A DNA stretch of 64,000 bases from Acetobacteraceae bacterium (lineage in GTDB: Bacteria; Pseudomonadota; Alphaproteobacteria; Acetobacterales; Acetobacteraceae): positions 23,591-87,590 of the forward strand of contig CANJJS010000009.1 of assembly GCA_947474705.1 (NCBI GenBank), written 5' to 3'. Within the stretch, counting starts at the first letter, position 1. Every line of letters begins with the position of its first letter. The notes under the pieces were generated by a model. It did not search any database. It worked only from the letters and a program-made list of their open reading frames with translations, and was not told where the DNA came from. The position numbers and the translations under genes are program-made. Below are positions 8,831-17,649 of this stretch, in pieces.

Positions 8831-9129
8831 GCACAGGGGCTTTCCGTCCGCCCAAATCGCCAGGTCTCATGTCAGGTCTTGGCGAATAACCGCGTATTTC
8901 AGGTTGGGTCTGGGACGTTTCGTTGGATACCGCCCGCCACGACGGTTTGAAAGCCGCGCGTCCCAAAGCGGCAAGCATTTGCGGCCGTGTCCAGGCATGT
9001 GTAGGATCGCCGCCAACGTGAAAAAATAACGCGGCCCTCGAAGCGTGGGCAATCCTCTGGACCATCTTGCCTGGCTTACTCCAGGGTTCCCTCGCCGGCC
9101 GGACCGCTCACGGCAGGGGGAAATGACTC
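8831..9129. other. Intergenic region, no gene seen
   Basis: About 300 bases between the PPOX-family gene and the solute-binding protein. Short open frames on both strands (longest 61 codons, minus) lack ribosome-binding sites and family resemblance. The last 20 bases provide a purine-rich site (GCAGGGGG) for the next gene. I see no terminator hairpin with a T-tract and no RNA gene. Confidence 0.5.
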
Positions 9130-10671
9130 ATGAGCCTTTGGAGAAGCATTGTCTTAACAGCGTTCCTGTCCTTCGCCCTTTCGCCCGGCGGCGCGGGGGA
9201 CGCGATGGCGCAGACCAAACCGGCGGGCGAAATGCGATGGGCGCTGTATGTCACCATCGCGCCGGCCTGGCTGGATCCCGGCGAGGTCATACCGGGAACG
9301 ATCACCCCGTTTTGGATCCTTTACGCACTGCATGACGCGATGGTGAAGCCGATGCCCGGCAACCCCATGGCGCCAAGCCTCGCGGAATCCTGGACGGAAA
9401 GCGCGGATCACCTGACTTATGAGTTCACCCTGCGAAAAGGCCTGAAATTTCACAACGGCGACGCCTTCACCGCCGAAGACGTGGCGTACAGCTTCCAGCG
9501 CTCCAAGGCGAGCCTGATGCACGAACAGGTAAAGCAGGTGGAAGTCGTCGATCCCACCCGCATCCGCTTTCACCTGCACCGGCCCTGGCCCGACTTCATG
9601 ACCACTTATGGCACGCTCGCCACCGCCACGAGCTGGATCGTCCCGAAGGCCTACACGGAAAAGGCCGGACCGGCCGGCTTCAAGCGCCATCCGATCGGCC
9701 TCGGACCCTACAGGTTCGTGGAAAACAATCCCGGCGTCGAACTGGTCCTGGAAGCGTTCGAGGGCTATTGGCGCAAAGTCCCATCGGTCAAACGCATGGT
9801 GTTGAAAAGCATCCCGGAGGCGTCCACCCGCATGGCGATGCTGAGCCGGGGCGAGGTGGACGTCGCCTATCTGCTCGATGCCTCGCTGGCGAAAGGGCTG
9901 AAAAACGATCCGAAGCTGAAACTCGCCTTCTCCGGCGGGATCGCGACCTATATCGTCGATTTCTTCGACATGTGGGACCCGAAATCCCCTTGGTCCGACC
10001 CACGCGTGCGCAAAGCGGTCAGCCTCGCGATCAACCGCCAGGAAATCAGCGAGGCCGAAACACTCGGTGCTTCCCCGCCCGCCGGCAATTTCGTGCCAAA
10101 AAACTTCCTTTTCGCCTTGCCGATGGAACCGGATCCCTACGACCCCGCCAAAGCGCGACAATTGCTCGCCGAAGCGGGCTACCCCAACGGCTTCGACGGC
10201 GGCGACATCATCCCGACACCGCCCTACACCAGCGCGGCCGAGGCCGTGGCCAATTACCTCGCCGCCGTCGGCATCAAACTCCGCGTCCGCACCATGGAGC
10301 GCGCCGCGTTCACAACCGCTCTCGGCGCGAAAAAACTGAAAGGTCTCTGCGTCTGCTCCTATTCGGTTTATGGCAACGCCTCGACCCGCCTGTCCCAGAT
10401 CGTGCCCAGCAGCGGTCCCTTCGCGTACGGCGGCTTTCCCGATGTCGACGATATGTTCAGACTTCAGAACGAGGAAACCGACATCGTCAAACGCACCGCG
10501 CAACTGCACAACCTGCAGCGCGTGCTGCACGAACGGACCCGCTTCGTGCCGATTTTCGATTACATCTGGCCCAGTGGGATCGGGCCTCGCGTGGACAATC
10601 CCCAGTTAATGTCCATCGATCCCTACCCTTGGGCCGCGCCGATGGAAGACGTGACGCTGAAGGCCCCGTAA
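9130..10671 (+). CDS. ABC transporter substrate-binding protein, family 5 (peptide/nickel type)
   Basis: A 513-residue periplasmic binding protein. It has a signal peptide (MSLWRSIVLTAFLSFALS, cleavage near DAMAQ at 28) and the family 5 signature LAESWTESADHLTYEFTLRKGLKFHNGDAFTAEDVAYSF split over residues about 80-120. The length fits DppA/OppA-type proteins. No permease or ATPase gene accompanies it; the next complete transporter (17,650-22,966) has its own binding protein, so this one is an orphan or supplies another system. It is followed by 240 bases carrying a degenerate copy of the dispersed repeat. Confidence 0.9.
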   Translation: MSLWRSIVLTAFLSFALSPGGAGDAMAQTKPAGEMRWALYVTIAPAWLDPGEVIPGTITPFWILYALHDAMVKPMPGNPMAPSLAESWTESADHLTYEFTLRKGLKFHNGDAFTAEDVAYSFQRSKASLMHEQVKQVEVVDPTRIRFHLHRPWPDFMTTYGTLATATSWIVPKAYTEKAGPAGFKRHPIGLGPYRFVENNPGVELVLEAFEGYWRKVPSVKRMVLKSIPEASTRMAMLSRGEVDVAYLLDASLAKGLKNDPKLKLAFSGGIATYIVDFFDMWDPKSPWSDPRVRKAVSLAINRQEISEAETLGASPPAGNFVPKNFLFALPMEPDPYDPAKARQLLAEAGYPNGFDGGDIIPTPPYTSAAEAVANYLAAVGIKLRVRTMERAAFTTALGAKKLKGLCVCSYSVYGNASTRLSQIVPSSGPFAYGGFPDVDDMFRLQNEETDIVKRTAQLHNLQRVLHERTRFVPIFDYIWPSGIGPRVDNPQLMSIDPYPWAAPMEDVTLKAP

Positions 10672-10754
10672 CGGAAACGCCAGGGGACGAAAGTCAAAGT
10701 TCTGAAAGGATGAGATTGCCGGCCGCGCGAGACCCTCGGACCAAAGACAAAAAG

Positions 10755-10812
10755 TCCAGGGTTTCCGCCCCAAACGCCGCGAGGCGCTCTGCCCCGTCGA
10801 ATCCCACCCGAA
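10755..10812. repeat. Degenerate copy of the GGGGCTTTGCCCC-type dispersed repeat
   Basis: The stretch from CCAGGGTTTCCGCCCC through GCGCTCTGCCCC to ATCCCACCC aligns by eye with the copies at 4410 and 33,894, with the same order of G-rich stem, C-rich stem, CGAGG-type linker and second stem, but with several substitutions. It lies downstream of the orphan binding-protein gene and upstream of the selenoprotein gene. Confidence 0.5.
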
Positions 10813-10910
10813 CGGAGCCCCATGCCCCCGGCGTGACGCCCGGCGCTGAATCGGATAACGTCGCCTCATCGTCCCCCGTGGGACGCTCACATCGTTCGGA
10901 GGCACGCGTC

Positions 10911-11846
10911 ATGGCGGACCGCATGGACGATCTGGAATTCGCCGTCGAACACGACGTGCCGATTCCGTATCGTCATCGCATCAGCACGTATTACCAGACC
11001 CTCGGTTACGGGAAGCCTTACCGTTGGGCGCAATACTCTCATGTTCCGTTCACGCCGCTGAAAAAGCCGCTGTCGGAGAGCCAGGTGACCCTGATCACCA
11101 CGGCCGCCCCATACCAGCCGGACAAAGGCGACCAGGGACCGGGCGCGCCCTATAACGCCGCCGCGAAGTTTTACCGGGTCTACACGGACAGCATCGAGGG
11201 CGAGCCCGACGTCCGCATCTCCCACATCGGCATCGACCGCAAACACACCGCGGCGACCGATATCAACACCTGGTTTCCGCTGAAACAGCTCAAGCGGCTG
11301 GCGGCGGAAGGCCGGATCGGGGCGTTGGCGTCCGAATTCATCGGTGCGCCGACCAACCGCAGCCAAAAGGTCACCATCGAGCAGGACGCGGTGGAAATCC
11401 TCGCGACCCTGCGCGCCCAAGGGTCCGACGTCGCGATTCTCGCGGCCAATTGACCCGTGTGTCATCAGACCGTGAGTCTGATCGCACGGCATCTTGAGGC
11501 CAACGGAATCCCGACCGTCATCATGGGTTGCGCGAAGGACCTGGTGGAATTCTGCGGCGCGCCGCGGTTCCTGTTCTCGGATTTCCCACTGGGAAACCCA
11601 GGCGGGCGGCCGCACGACGTCGACTCGCAGGCATTCACCATGGAACTGGCGTTGAAAGTGCTGGAGTCCGCGATCGGCCCCCGCACGACCGTGCAAAACC
11701 CGTTGCCGTGGACCGGCGACCCCGGCTGGAAGCTGGATTTCTCCAACATCGAACAACTCTCGGCCGAGGAAATCGCCCGGCGCCGCGCCGAGTTCGATGC
11801 CAACAAGGAAATCGCCAAACAGCAACGCGTCAAAACCGCCGAGTGA
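10911..11846 (+). CDS. Selenoprotein of the glycine/betaine/sarcosine/D-proline reductase B family (in-frame UGA = Sec181)
   Basis: The frame from the ATG at 10,911 (GGAGG 8 bases upstream) is open for 180 codons, meets TGA at 11,451-11,453 and continues in the same frame for 130 codons to TGA at 11,844. Both halves belong to one GrdB-like protein: SHVPFTPLKKPLSES and RISHIGIDRKHT before the UGA, and PVCHQTVSLIARHLE with IPTVIMGCAKDLVE after it. Read as selenocysteine, the codon forms a U-P-V-C redox motif (Sec181, Cys184), matching the U-x-x-C of GrdB. A hairpin of SECIS type follows at once. GrdB proteins attack the C-N bond of glycine-type substrates; in aerobes the role of this branch is unknown. 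It has no GrdA/GrdC partners here and is followed by a CoA-transferase. Confidence 0.85.
11451..11482 (+). promoter_or_regulatory. Putative bacterial SECIS element (UGA plus downstream hairpin)
   Basis: UGA is at 11,451-11,453. The arms ATCAGAC (11,464-11,470) and GTCTGAT (11,476-11,482) pair perfectly over 7 bp around the loop CGTGA. The loop has G at its second position followed by U, and this G lies 19 bases after the UGA, within the range known for bacterial SECIS elements read by SelB. The hairpin is inside the coding frame (codons for H-Q-T-V-S-L-I), and the AGT serine codon, unusual in this GC-rich genome, supplies a paired base. Confidence 0.75.
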
Positions 11847-11904
11847 TACACCAGACCGGGACGAACCACCGTCCCGGTCCCATTTTCGAAGATTGCGAGG
11901 AAAC

Positions 11905-13107
11905 GTGAGCGGAAAACTTCCCTTGGCCGGTATACGCGTGCTCGATATCGGCACGCTCATCGCCGGTCCTTTCGGCGCCACCATGCTGGGCGATTTCGGC
12001 GCCGAAATCATCAAGGTCGAACAACCCGGCATCGGCGACGCCCTGCGCGGCACGCCGAAGGACGGCAAGGCCTCGCGGTCCGGCAACTGGCTGGTGGAGG
12101 GACGCAACAAAAAATCCGTCACGCTCAACCTTCGCGTGAAACAAGGTCAGGACATTCTGCGGGAACTGGTGCGCACCGCCGACGTCGTGATCGAAAACTT
12201 CACCCCCGGCACACTCGAAAAATGGAACCTTGGCTGGGACGACCTGCGCAAGGTGAATCCGCGCCTGATCATGGTGCGCGTCTCCGGCTACGGCCAGGTC
12301 GGCCCCTATTCGAAACGGTCCGGCTACGACCGCATCGCGCTCGGGTTCTCCGGATACATGTATCCCACCGGCTTCCCCGACCGCTTCCCGGTCCGGCCCG
12401 CCTTCCCCACCGCCGACTACAACACCGGCACCTTCGCGGCGCTGTCCGCCATGTTCGCCCTCTACGAACGCGACGCCAAGGGCGGCGAGGGCCAAATGAT
12501 CGACCTCGCCCTCTACGAAGCCCCTTTCCGCATCACCGCGGATATGATGACCAAACACGCCCAGACCGGCGAAATTCGCGAGCGCATCGGCAACCGCAAC
12601 CCCACCTTCTCCCCGGCCGGCACCTTTCAGACCCGGGACGGACGCTACGTCCAGATCGCGGCGGGCGGCGATAACGTCTGGCAACGCCTCGCCGAGGCCA
12701 TCGACATGGCCCCCCTCGCCACCGACCCGCGCTACGCCAAAAGCCGCGAACGCATCGCCCGCGCCGACGAACTGGAAGCGCTCCTCGCCGGCTGGATTTC
12801 GGAACACGACTTCGCGGACATCGAAGCCCGCCTGGAAAAAGCCAACGTCCCCTTCGGCGGCATCTACACCGCCGCCGACATCGCCACCGACCCGCATTTC
12901 GCCGCCCGCGAAAACATCGCCGTGATCCCAGACGAGGAAGAAGGCCCGGTCACCATGCCCAACGTCGTGCCCAAACTCCGCGGCACGCCAGGACGCATCG
13001 CCCATGCCGGCCCTCCCCTTGGCAAGCACAACCAGGAAATCTACGTCGCGCTGCTGGGCAAGACCGAGGCGGAACTGGCCGCGCTCAAAGACGCCGGCGT
13101 CATCTGA
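11905..13107 (+). CDS. Family III CoA-transferase (CaiB/BaiF)
   Basis: A 400-residue enzyme that moves CoA between carboxylic acids. The N-terminus LAGIRVLDIGTLIAGPFGATMLGDFGAEIIKVE is the canonical family start, split by the usual GxGD segment (GIGDALRG). The catalytic aspartate is expected in GQMIDLALYEA and is present. The start is GTG at 11,905 with AGGA upstream; the longer frame from 11,797 overlaps the selenoprotein gene and lacks similarity. It lies 58 bases downstream of the selenoprotein gene in the same orientation, so co-transcription is likely and the two may share a substrate pathway. The acids used are unknown. Confidence 0.9.
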   Translation: MSGKLPLAGIRVLDIGTLIAGPFGATMLGDFGAEIIKVEQPGIGDALRGTPKDGKASRSGNWLVEGRNKKSVTLNLRVKQGQDILRELVRTADVVIENFTPGTLEKWNLGWDDLRKVNPRLIMVRVSGYGQVGPYSKRSGYDRIALGFSGYMYPTGFPDRFPVRPAFPTADYNTGTFAALSAMFALYERDAKGGEGQMIDLALYEAPFRITADMMTKHAQTGEIRERIGNRNPTFSPAGTFQTRDGRYVQIAAGGDNVWQRLAEAIDMAPLATDPRYAKSRERIARADELEALLAGWISEHDFADIEARLEKANVPFGGIYTAADIATDPHFAARENIAVIPDEEEGPVTMPNVVPKLRGTPGRIAHAGPPLGKHNQEIYVALLGKTEAELAALKDAGVI

Positions 13108-13204
13108 CGGGCACGGCGCCCGGCCGGGAAGAAAATACCACGGCGCTTTCCGCCGGGCGCACCTATATAAAGGCAACCATAGCGCCCGCGGGAGACCTGA
13201 ACGC

Positions 13205-14533
13205 ATGAACCACCTGGACCGCCTGTCCGACCTGATCCGCCACGCCAAGGCCGCGGGCGCCGACGCCGCCGACGCCGTCCTCGTCGCCGGCACATCCCTC
13301 TCCGTAGCCCGCCGCCTTGGCAAAACCGAACACGTCGAGCGCTCCGAAGGCCAGGACCTGGGCCTTCGCGTCTTCCTCGGCAAACGCGCCGCCATGGTCT
13401 CCGCCACCAACGTCGACCCCGCCACCTTCGCCGCCCTCGCCGAACGCGCCGTCGCCATGGCCAAGGTCGTGCCCGAAGACCCCTACGCCGGACTAGCCGA
13501 AACCGCCGCGCCCCCCGACCCACAAAACCTCGACATGGCCGACACCGCCGAACCCTCCACCGCCGAACTGGTCGAACGCGCCGCCGCGGCCGAAGACGCC
13601 GTCCTCGCCACCAAAGGCGTCACCAACACCGAAGGCGCCGACGCCGGCTACGGCCGGGGCGAAATCTACCTCGTCACATCGGCCGGATTCGTCGGCCACC
13701 GCGTGGGCACCAGCCACTCCATCAGCGTCACCGCGCTGGTCGGCGAGGGCACGGGCATGCAACGCGACTACGACTACGACTCCAAGGTGTACCTGTCCGA
13801 CCTCGACGACCCCATTGCGATCGGAAAAAGCGCGGCACGGCGGGCCCTCGCGAGGCTGAACCCGATTCGGCCCCAAACCGCCAAAATCCCCGTCGTCTAC
13901 GACCCCCGCGTCGCCACCTCCCTGCTGGGCCACCTGACCGGCGCCATCAACGGCGCCTCCATCGCCCGCGGCACCAGCTTCCTTAAAGAAAAAATGGGCC
14001 AAAAACTCTTCGGAACCGGCGTTTTCGTCCACGACGACCCCCGCCGTGTCCGTGGCCCCCGCTCCCGCGTGTTCGACGGCGAAGGCACCCCCACCAAAGC
14101 CCGCGCCCCGATCGAGGACGGAGTCCTCACGACCTGGCTGCTCGACAGCCGCTCCGCGCGGCAACTCGGCCTGGCATCGACGGGACACGCCGTCCGCGGA
14201 ACCTCCGGGCCCCCCTCCCCCGCCGCGTCGAATCTGTGGCTCGCGGCCGGCGCGATGACGCCGGACGAGCTCATGGCCGACATTAAACTTGGGTTATACA
14301 TTACGGAACTGATCGGGATGGGCGTGAACGGCGTCACCGGCGACTACAGCCGCGGCGCGGCCGGATTCATGATCCGGGACGGAAAACTGGCCGAACCCGC
14401 CGCCGAAATCACCGTCGCGGGCCATTTATTGGAAATGTTCGCCCATATGACCCCCGCCAGCGACCTGGTTTTCCGCCGCGGCACGGATTCCCCCACCGTC
14501 CGGATCGACGGCATGACGATGGCGGGCGCCTGA
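13205..14533 (+). CDS. pmbA: PmbA/TldE-like subunit of the TldD/TldE metallopeptidase
   Basis: A 442-residue member of the TldD/PmbA family (U62). It has the N-terminal helical domain (AKAAGADAADAVLV), the GQDLGLRVFLGKRAAMVSATNV core near 50-75 and the C-terminal GVNGVTGDYSRGAAGFMIRDGK motif. In Escherichia coli TldE pairs with the zinc-bearing TldD to degrade unfolded peptides and mature microcin and CcdA; TldE itself lacks the HExxxH site, and I see none here. TldD is not in the window. The ATG at 13,205 follows GGGAG. Confidence 0.88.
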   Translation: MNHLDRLSDLIRHAKAAGADAADAVLVAGTSLSVARRLGKTEHVERSEGQDLGLRVFLGKRAAMVSATNVDPATFAALAERAVAMAKVVPEDPYAGLAETAAPPDPQNLDMADTAEPSTAELVERAAAAEDAVLATKGVTNTEGADAGYGRGEIYLVTSAGFVGHRVGTSHSISVTALVGEGTGMQRDYDYDSKVYLSDLDDPIAIGKSAARRALARLNPIRPQTAKIPVVYDPRVATSLLGHLTGAINGASIARGTSFLKEKMGQKLFGTGVFVHDDPRRVRGPRSRVFDGEGTPTKARAPIEDGVLTTWLLDSRSARQLGLASTGHAVRGTSGPPSPAASNLWLAAGAMTPDELMADIKLGLYITELIGMGVNGVTGDYSRGAAGFMIRDGKLAEPAAEITVAGHLLEMFAHMTPASDLVFRRGTDSPTVRIDGMTMAGA

Positions 14534-14603
14534 ACTCCCCTCTTGCAATTTTCGCTCTGTTACACCAGCTTACAATGGCTTCAACAACAAAGTGACAAAT
14601 CCA

Positions 14604-15614
14604 ATGTCAGTCCAGGCTTCACGTCTTCTCGCGGCCGTCGCGGCGATCTCTCTGGCCCTGGCCCCCGCCATCGCGGATGCGCGAGTGGGCGGAGGGAGCT
14701 CCTCGGGTAGCCGCGGCAGCAACACGCACTCGGCCCCACCCGCCACGCGGACCGCGCCAGGCACCGCCGCGCCGATGGAACGCACGATCACGCCGAATAC
14801 ACCGGCGCGCCCCACGGCACCGGCCGCGGCACCGCACGCACCCGCCCCCGCCCCCGCGCCGGTCGCGGCACCCGCGCGCTCCGGCTTCATGTCCGGCCTG
14901 GCCGGCGGCCTGATCGGCGCCGGCATCGGCGCGATGCTGTTCGGCGGCATGGGCGGCGGCTTCTTCGGCCACGGCCTCGGCTTCGCCGGCGTGCTGGGCT
15001 TCATCCTGCAAATCGGCCTGGTCGCCATGATCGGTATGCTGATCTGGAAACTGGTCGCCCGCATGCGGACCCGCCAACCCGAGGCCGCCGGCGCCCCCGG
15101 CATGTACGGCCGCGAAATGGCCCCGCCCCAAGGCGGAATACCCCCCCAAGGCGGCATGCCGATCGGCAACGGCGGCGCGCCCATGCAAAACCCGGCGCCC
15201 ACGACGGTGCCGGTGAACATCCTGCCCGGCGACTTCCAGGCGTTCGAACAACTGCTGCAATCGACACAGGCGGCATGGAGCGCACGCGACATCAACGCGC
15301 TACGCGGCATGACCACCCCGGAAATGGGCGGATACTTCGCCGAACAACTGGGCGCCCTGACCAACCGCGGCGTGACCAACGTCGTCACCAATGTCCGCCT
15401 CGACTCCGGCGACCTCTCCGAAGCCTGGGCTGAAAACGGCCAGGAATACGCGACCGTCGCGATGCGCTTCTCGATGATCGACGTGACCAAAGACGGCATC
15501 GGCCGCGTGATCGAAGGCAGCCTGAACGAACGCGTCACCGCCACCGAGGTCTGGACCTTCGTCCGGCCGCGCGGCGGACAGTGGATCCTGTCGGCCATCC
15601 AACAGACACGCTAA
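14604..15614 (+). CDS. Tim44-domain membrane-associated protein
   Basis: A 336-residue protein with an N-terminal signal or anchor (ASRLLAAVAAISLALAPAIADA), a Ser/Pro/Ala-rich linker (about 30-95), a Gly-rich double membrane segment (GLAGGLIGAGIGAMLFGGMGG, then GFILQIGLVAMIGMLIW) and a C-terminal Tim44-like domain (about 210-335: FQAFEQLLQSTQAAWSARD, WTFVRPRGGQWILSAIQQ). The family is named after the mitochondrial import-motor subunit; bacterial members bind membranes and their role is unsettled. I prefer the ATG at 14,604 to the GTG at 14,592. A strong terminator follows. Confidence 0.83.
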   Translation: MSVQASRLLAAVAAISLALAPAIADARVGGGSSSGSRGSNTHSAPPATRTAPGTAAPMERTITPNTPARPTAPAAAPHAPAPAPAPVAAPARSGFMSGLAGGLIGAGIGAMLFGGMGGGFFGHGLGFAGVLGFILQIGLVAMIGMLIWKLVARMRTRQPEAAGAPGMYGREMAPPQGGIPPQGGMPIGNGGAPMQNPAPTTVPVNILPGDFQAFEQLLQSTQAAWSARDINALRGMTTPEMGGYFAEQLGALTNRGVTNVVTNVRLDSGDLSEAWAENGQEYATVAMRFSMIDVTKDGIGRVIEGSLNERVTATEVWTFVRPRGGQWILSAIQQTR

Positions 15615-15640
15615 CGCCCGCCCCCACGGCGTTCGAAAGA

Positions 15641-15671
15641 ACCCCGCCGCCATCCAGGCGGCGGGGTTTTT
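15641..15671 (+). terminator. Rho-independent terminator after the Tim44-domain gene
   Basis: Perfect 11-bp stem ACCCCGCCGCC / GGCGGCGGGGT with loop ATCCA, followed directly by TTTTT. It begins 27 bases after the stop codon at 15,614 and separates this gene from the fusion gene starting at 15,743. Confidence 0.93.
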
Positions 15672-15742
15672 CGTTGTACCGCCAGTTGCCATGGCCCGGT
15701 CTGGGCGATAGCTCAAAAAACCCCGCCACCAAGGAGCATCCG

Positions 15743-17548
15743 ATGTCCGCGCCCGCCCCCATCCCCTATTCCGACGCGAAACTCCGCGGCATCCTGTCCA
15801 CGGTACGCACCATCGCGATGGTCGGGGCGAGTTCCAACTGGAACCGGCCCAGCTACTTCGTGATGAAATACCTGCAAGGCAAAGGCTACCGGGTGATCCC
15901 GGTCAATCCCGGCACCGCGGGCAAGGAACAACTCGGCGAGAAAATCTACGCCTCGCTCCGCGACATCCCCGAGAAAATCGACATGGTCGACGTCTTCCGC
16001 GCCTCCGATCAGGTCGGCCCGGTCGTCGACGACGCGATCGCGATCGGCGCCAAAATCGTCTGGATGCAACTGGGCGTGCGCAACGACGACGCCGCCGCGA
16101 AAGCCGAAGCCGCCGGTCTGGACGTCGTCATGAACCGCTGCCCCAAAATCGAATTCGGCCGTCTGGGCGGCGAATTGTCCTGGAGCGGCGTCAATTCCGG
16201 AATCATCCGCAACCGCGCACCCGAACAGCCCATGGATCGCCGCGCCAAACCCCGCCCGCTTCCCCCAGCCAACATCGAATACGGCTTCGAAACACGCGCG
16301 ATCCACGCCGGCGCGTCCCCCGACCCCACCACCGGCGCCCGCTCCACCCCCATCTATCAAACGACCGCGTACGTGTTCGACGACGTCGACCACGCCGCGT
16401 CGTTGTTCAACTTGCACAATTTCGGCTATATCTACAGCCGCCTGACCAACCCCACCGTCTCCGTGCTGGAAGAACGCATCGCCAGCCTGGAAGGCGGCCG
16501 CGCCGCCGTGGCGGCGGCATCCGGCCACGCCGCGCAATTCCTGGTCTTCGCGACGATGCTGGAACCCGGCGACGAGTTCCTCGCCTCCCGCGCGCTCTAC
16601 GGCGGCTCCCTGACCCAGTTCGGCCTCAGCTTCAAGAAGCTCGGCTGGCATTGCCATTTCGTCGATCCGCTCGACCCCGAGAATTTCCGCCGCGCGCTGA
16701 CCCCGAAATGCAAGGCGATCTTCATCGAAAGCCTCGCCAACCCCGGCGGCGTGGTCGTGGATATCGAGGCGATTTCGAAGATCGCGCATTCCGTGGGCAT
16801 CCCGCTGATCGTCGATAATACCCTCGCGACGCCATTCCTGTGCCGCCCCTTCGAGTGGGGCGCCGACCTCGTCACCCACTCGACCACGAAATTCCTTGGC
16901 GGCCACGGCAATTCCATGGGCGGCATGGTCGTCGAATCCGGAAAATTCGATTGGGCCGCCAGCGGCAAATTCCCCTCGATGACCGACCCGGAACCCGCCT
17001 ATCACGGCCTCCGCTTCTACGAAAACTTCGGCGATTTCGCCTTCACGACGAAAGCCCGCGCCGTGGCGCTGCGCGATTACGGCCCCACCATGGCGCCCAT
17101 GAACGCGTTTCTGACGATCACCGGCACGGAAACCCTACATATCCGCATGGAACGCCATTGCGAGAACGCCATGAAAGTGGCGCGCTTCCTCGCGGGGCAC
17201 GAAAAAGTCTCCTGGGTTTCCCACGCGGGCCTCGACTCCAGCCCCTATTACGCCCTCGCGAAAAAATATTTGCCGAAAGGCGCCGGCTCCGTCTTCACCT
17301 TCGGCGTCAAAGGCGGCTTCGAGGCCGGCGTGAAAATGGTCGAGGGAGTCAATCTGTTCTCCCACCTCGCCAATATCGGCGACACCCGCAGCCTGATCCT
17401 GCACCCGGCCTCGACCACCCACCGGCAGTTAACCGAGGAACAGCGCCTGGCCGCCGGCGCGGGCCCCGACGTGATCCGGCTGTCGATCGGCCTGGAAACG
17501 GCGGAGGACCTGATCGCCGATCTGGAACAGGCGCTGGCCGCCGGTTAA
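15743..17548 (+). CDS. Fusion of a CoA-binding (YccU-like) domain with O-acetylhomoserine sulfhydrylase
   Basis: One uninterrupted frame of 601 residues holds two proteins usually encoded separately. Residues about 1-160 are a CoA_binding Rossmann domain (TIAMVGASSNWNRPSYFVMKYL, VIPVNP, KIVWMQLGV, VMNRCPKIE). After a short linker, residues about 179-601 are a complete Cys/Met-metabolism PLP enzyme (GFETRAIHAGASPD, TTAYVFDD, the PLP lysine in HSTTKFLGGHGNSMGG, and a C-terminus ending in the family's SIGLE segment). The enzyme makes homocysteine from O-acetylhomoserine and sulfide. AAGGAG lies 6 bases before the ATG at 15,743. An internal ATG at 16,232 could give the enzyme alone. No SAM riboswitch was seen upstream. 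Confidence 0.88.
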   Translation: MSAPAPIPYSDAKLRGILSTVRTIAMVGASSNWNRPSYFVMKYLQGKGYRVIPVNPGTAGKEQLGEKIYASLRDIPEKIDMVDVFRASDQVGPVVDDAIAIGAKIVWMQLGVRNDDAAAKAEAAGLDVVMNRCPKIEFGRLGGELSWSGVNSGIIRNRAPEQPMDRRAKPRPLPPANIEYGFETRAIHAGASPDPTTGARSTPIYQTTAYVFDDVDHAASLFNLHNFGYIYSRLTNPTVSVLEERIASLEGGRAAVAAASGHAAQFLVFATMLEPGDEFLASRALYGGSLTQFGLSFKKLGWHCHFVDPLDPENFRRALTPKCKAIFIESLANPGGVVVDIEAISKIAHSVGIPLIVDNTLATPFLCRPFEWGADLVTHSTTKFLGGHGNSMGGMVVESGKFDWAASGKFPSMTDPEPAYHGLRFYENFGDFAFTTKARAVALRDYGPTMAPMNAFLTITGTETLHIRMERHCENAMKVARFLAGHEKVSWVSHAGLDSSPYYALAKKYLPKGAGSVFTFGVKGGFEAGVKMVEGVNLFSHLANIGDTRSLILHPASTTHRQLTEEQRLAAGAGPDVIRLSIGLETAEDLIADLEQALAAG

Positions 17549-17649
17549 CCCCACGCCACATCGAACCCGCCTACCATCGCTCCCCTTTCGTCATGGCCCG
17601 GCCTGTCCGGGCCACCGGGAGCGGCATACCCGGGCGAAGGAGACCCCCC

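Noticed and set aside
14570..15598. Minus-strand open frame opposite the Tim44-domain gene
   Set aside because: The plus strand encodes a recognisable Tim44 domain with a signal segment and a perfect terminator; the antisense translation is Pro/Arg-rich without motifs.
15672..15742. SAM riboswitch upstream of the sulfhydrylase fusion gene
   Set aside because: Only 71 bases separate the terminator and the start codon, and the SAM-II consensus elements are not present.
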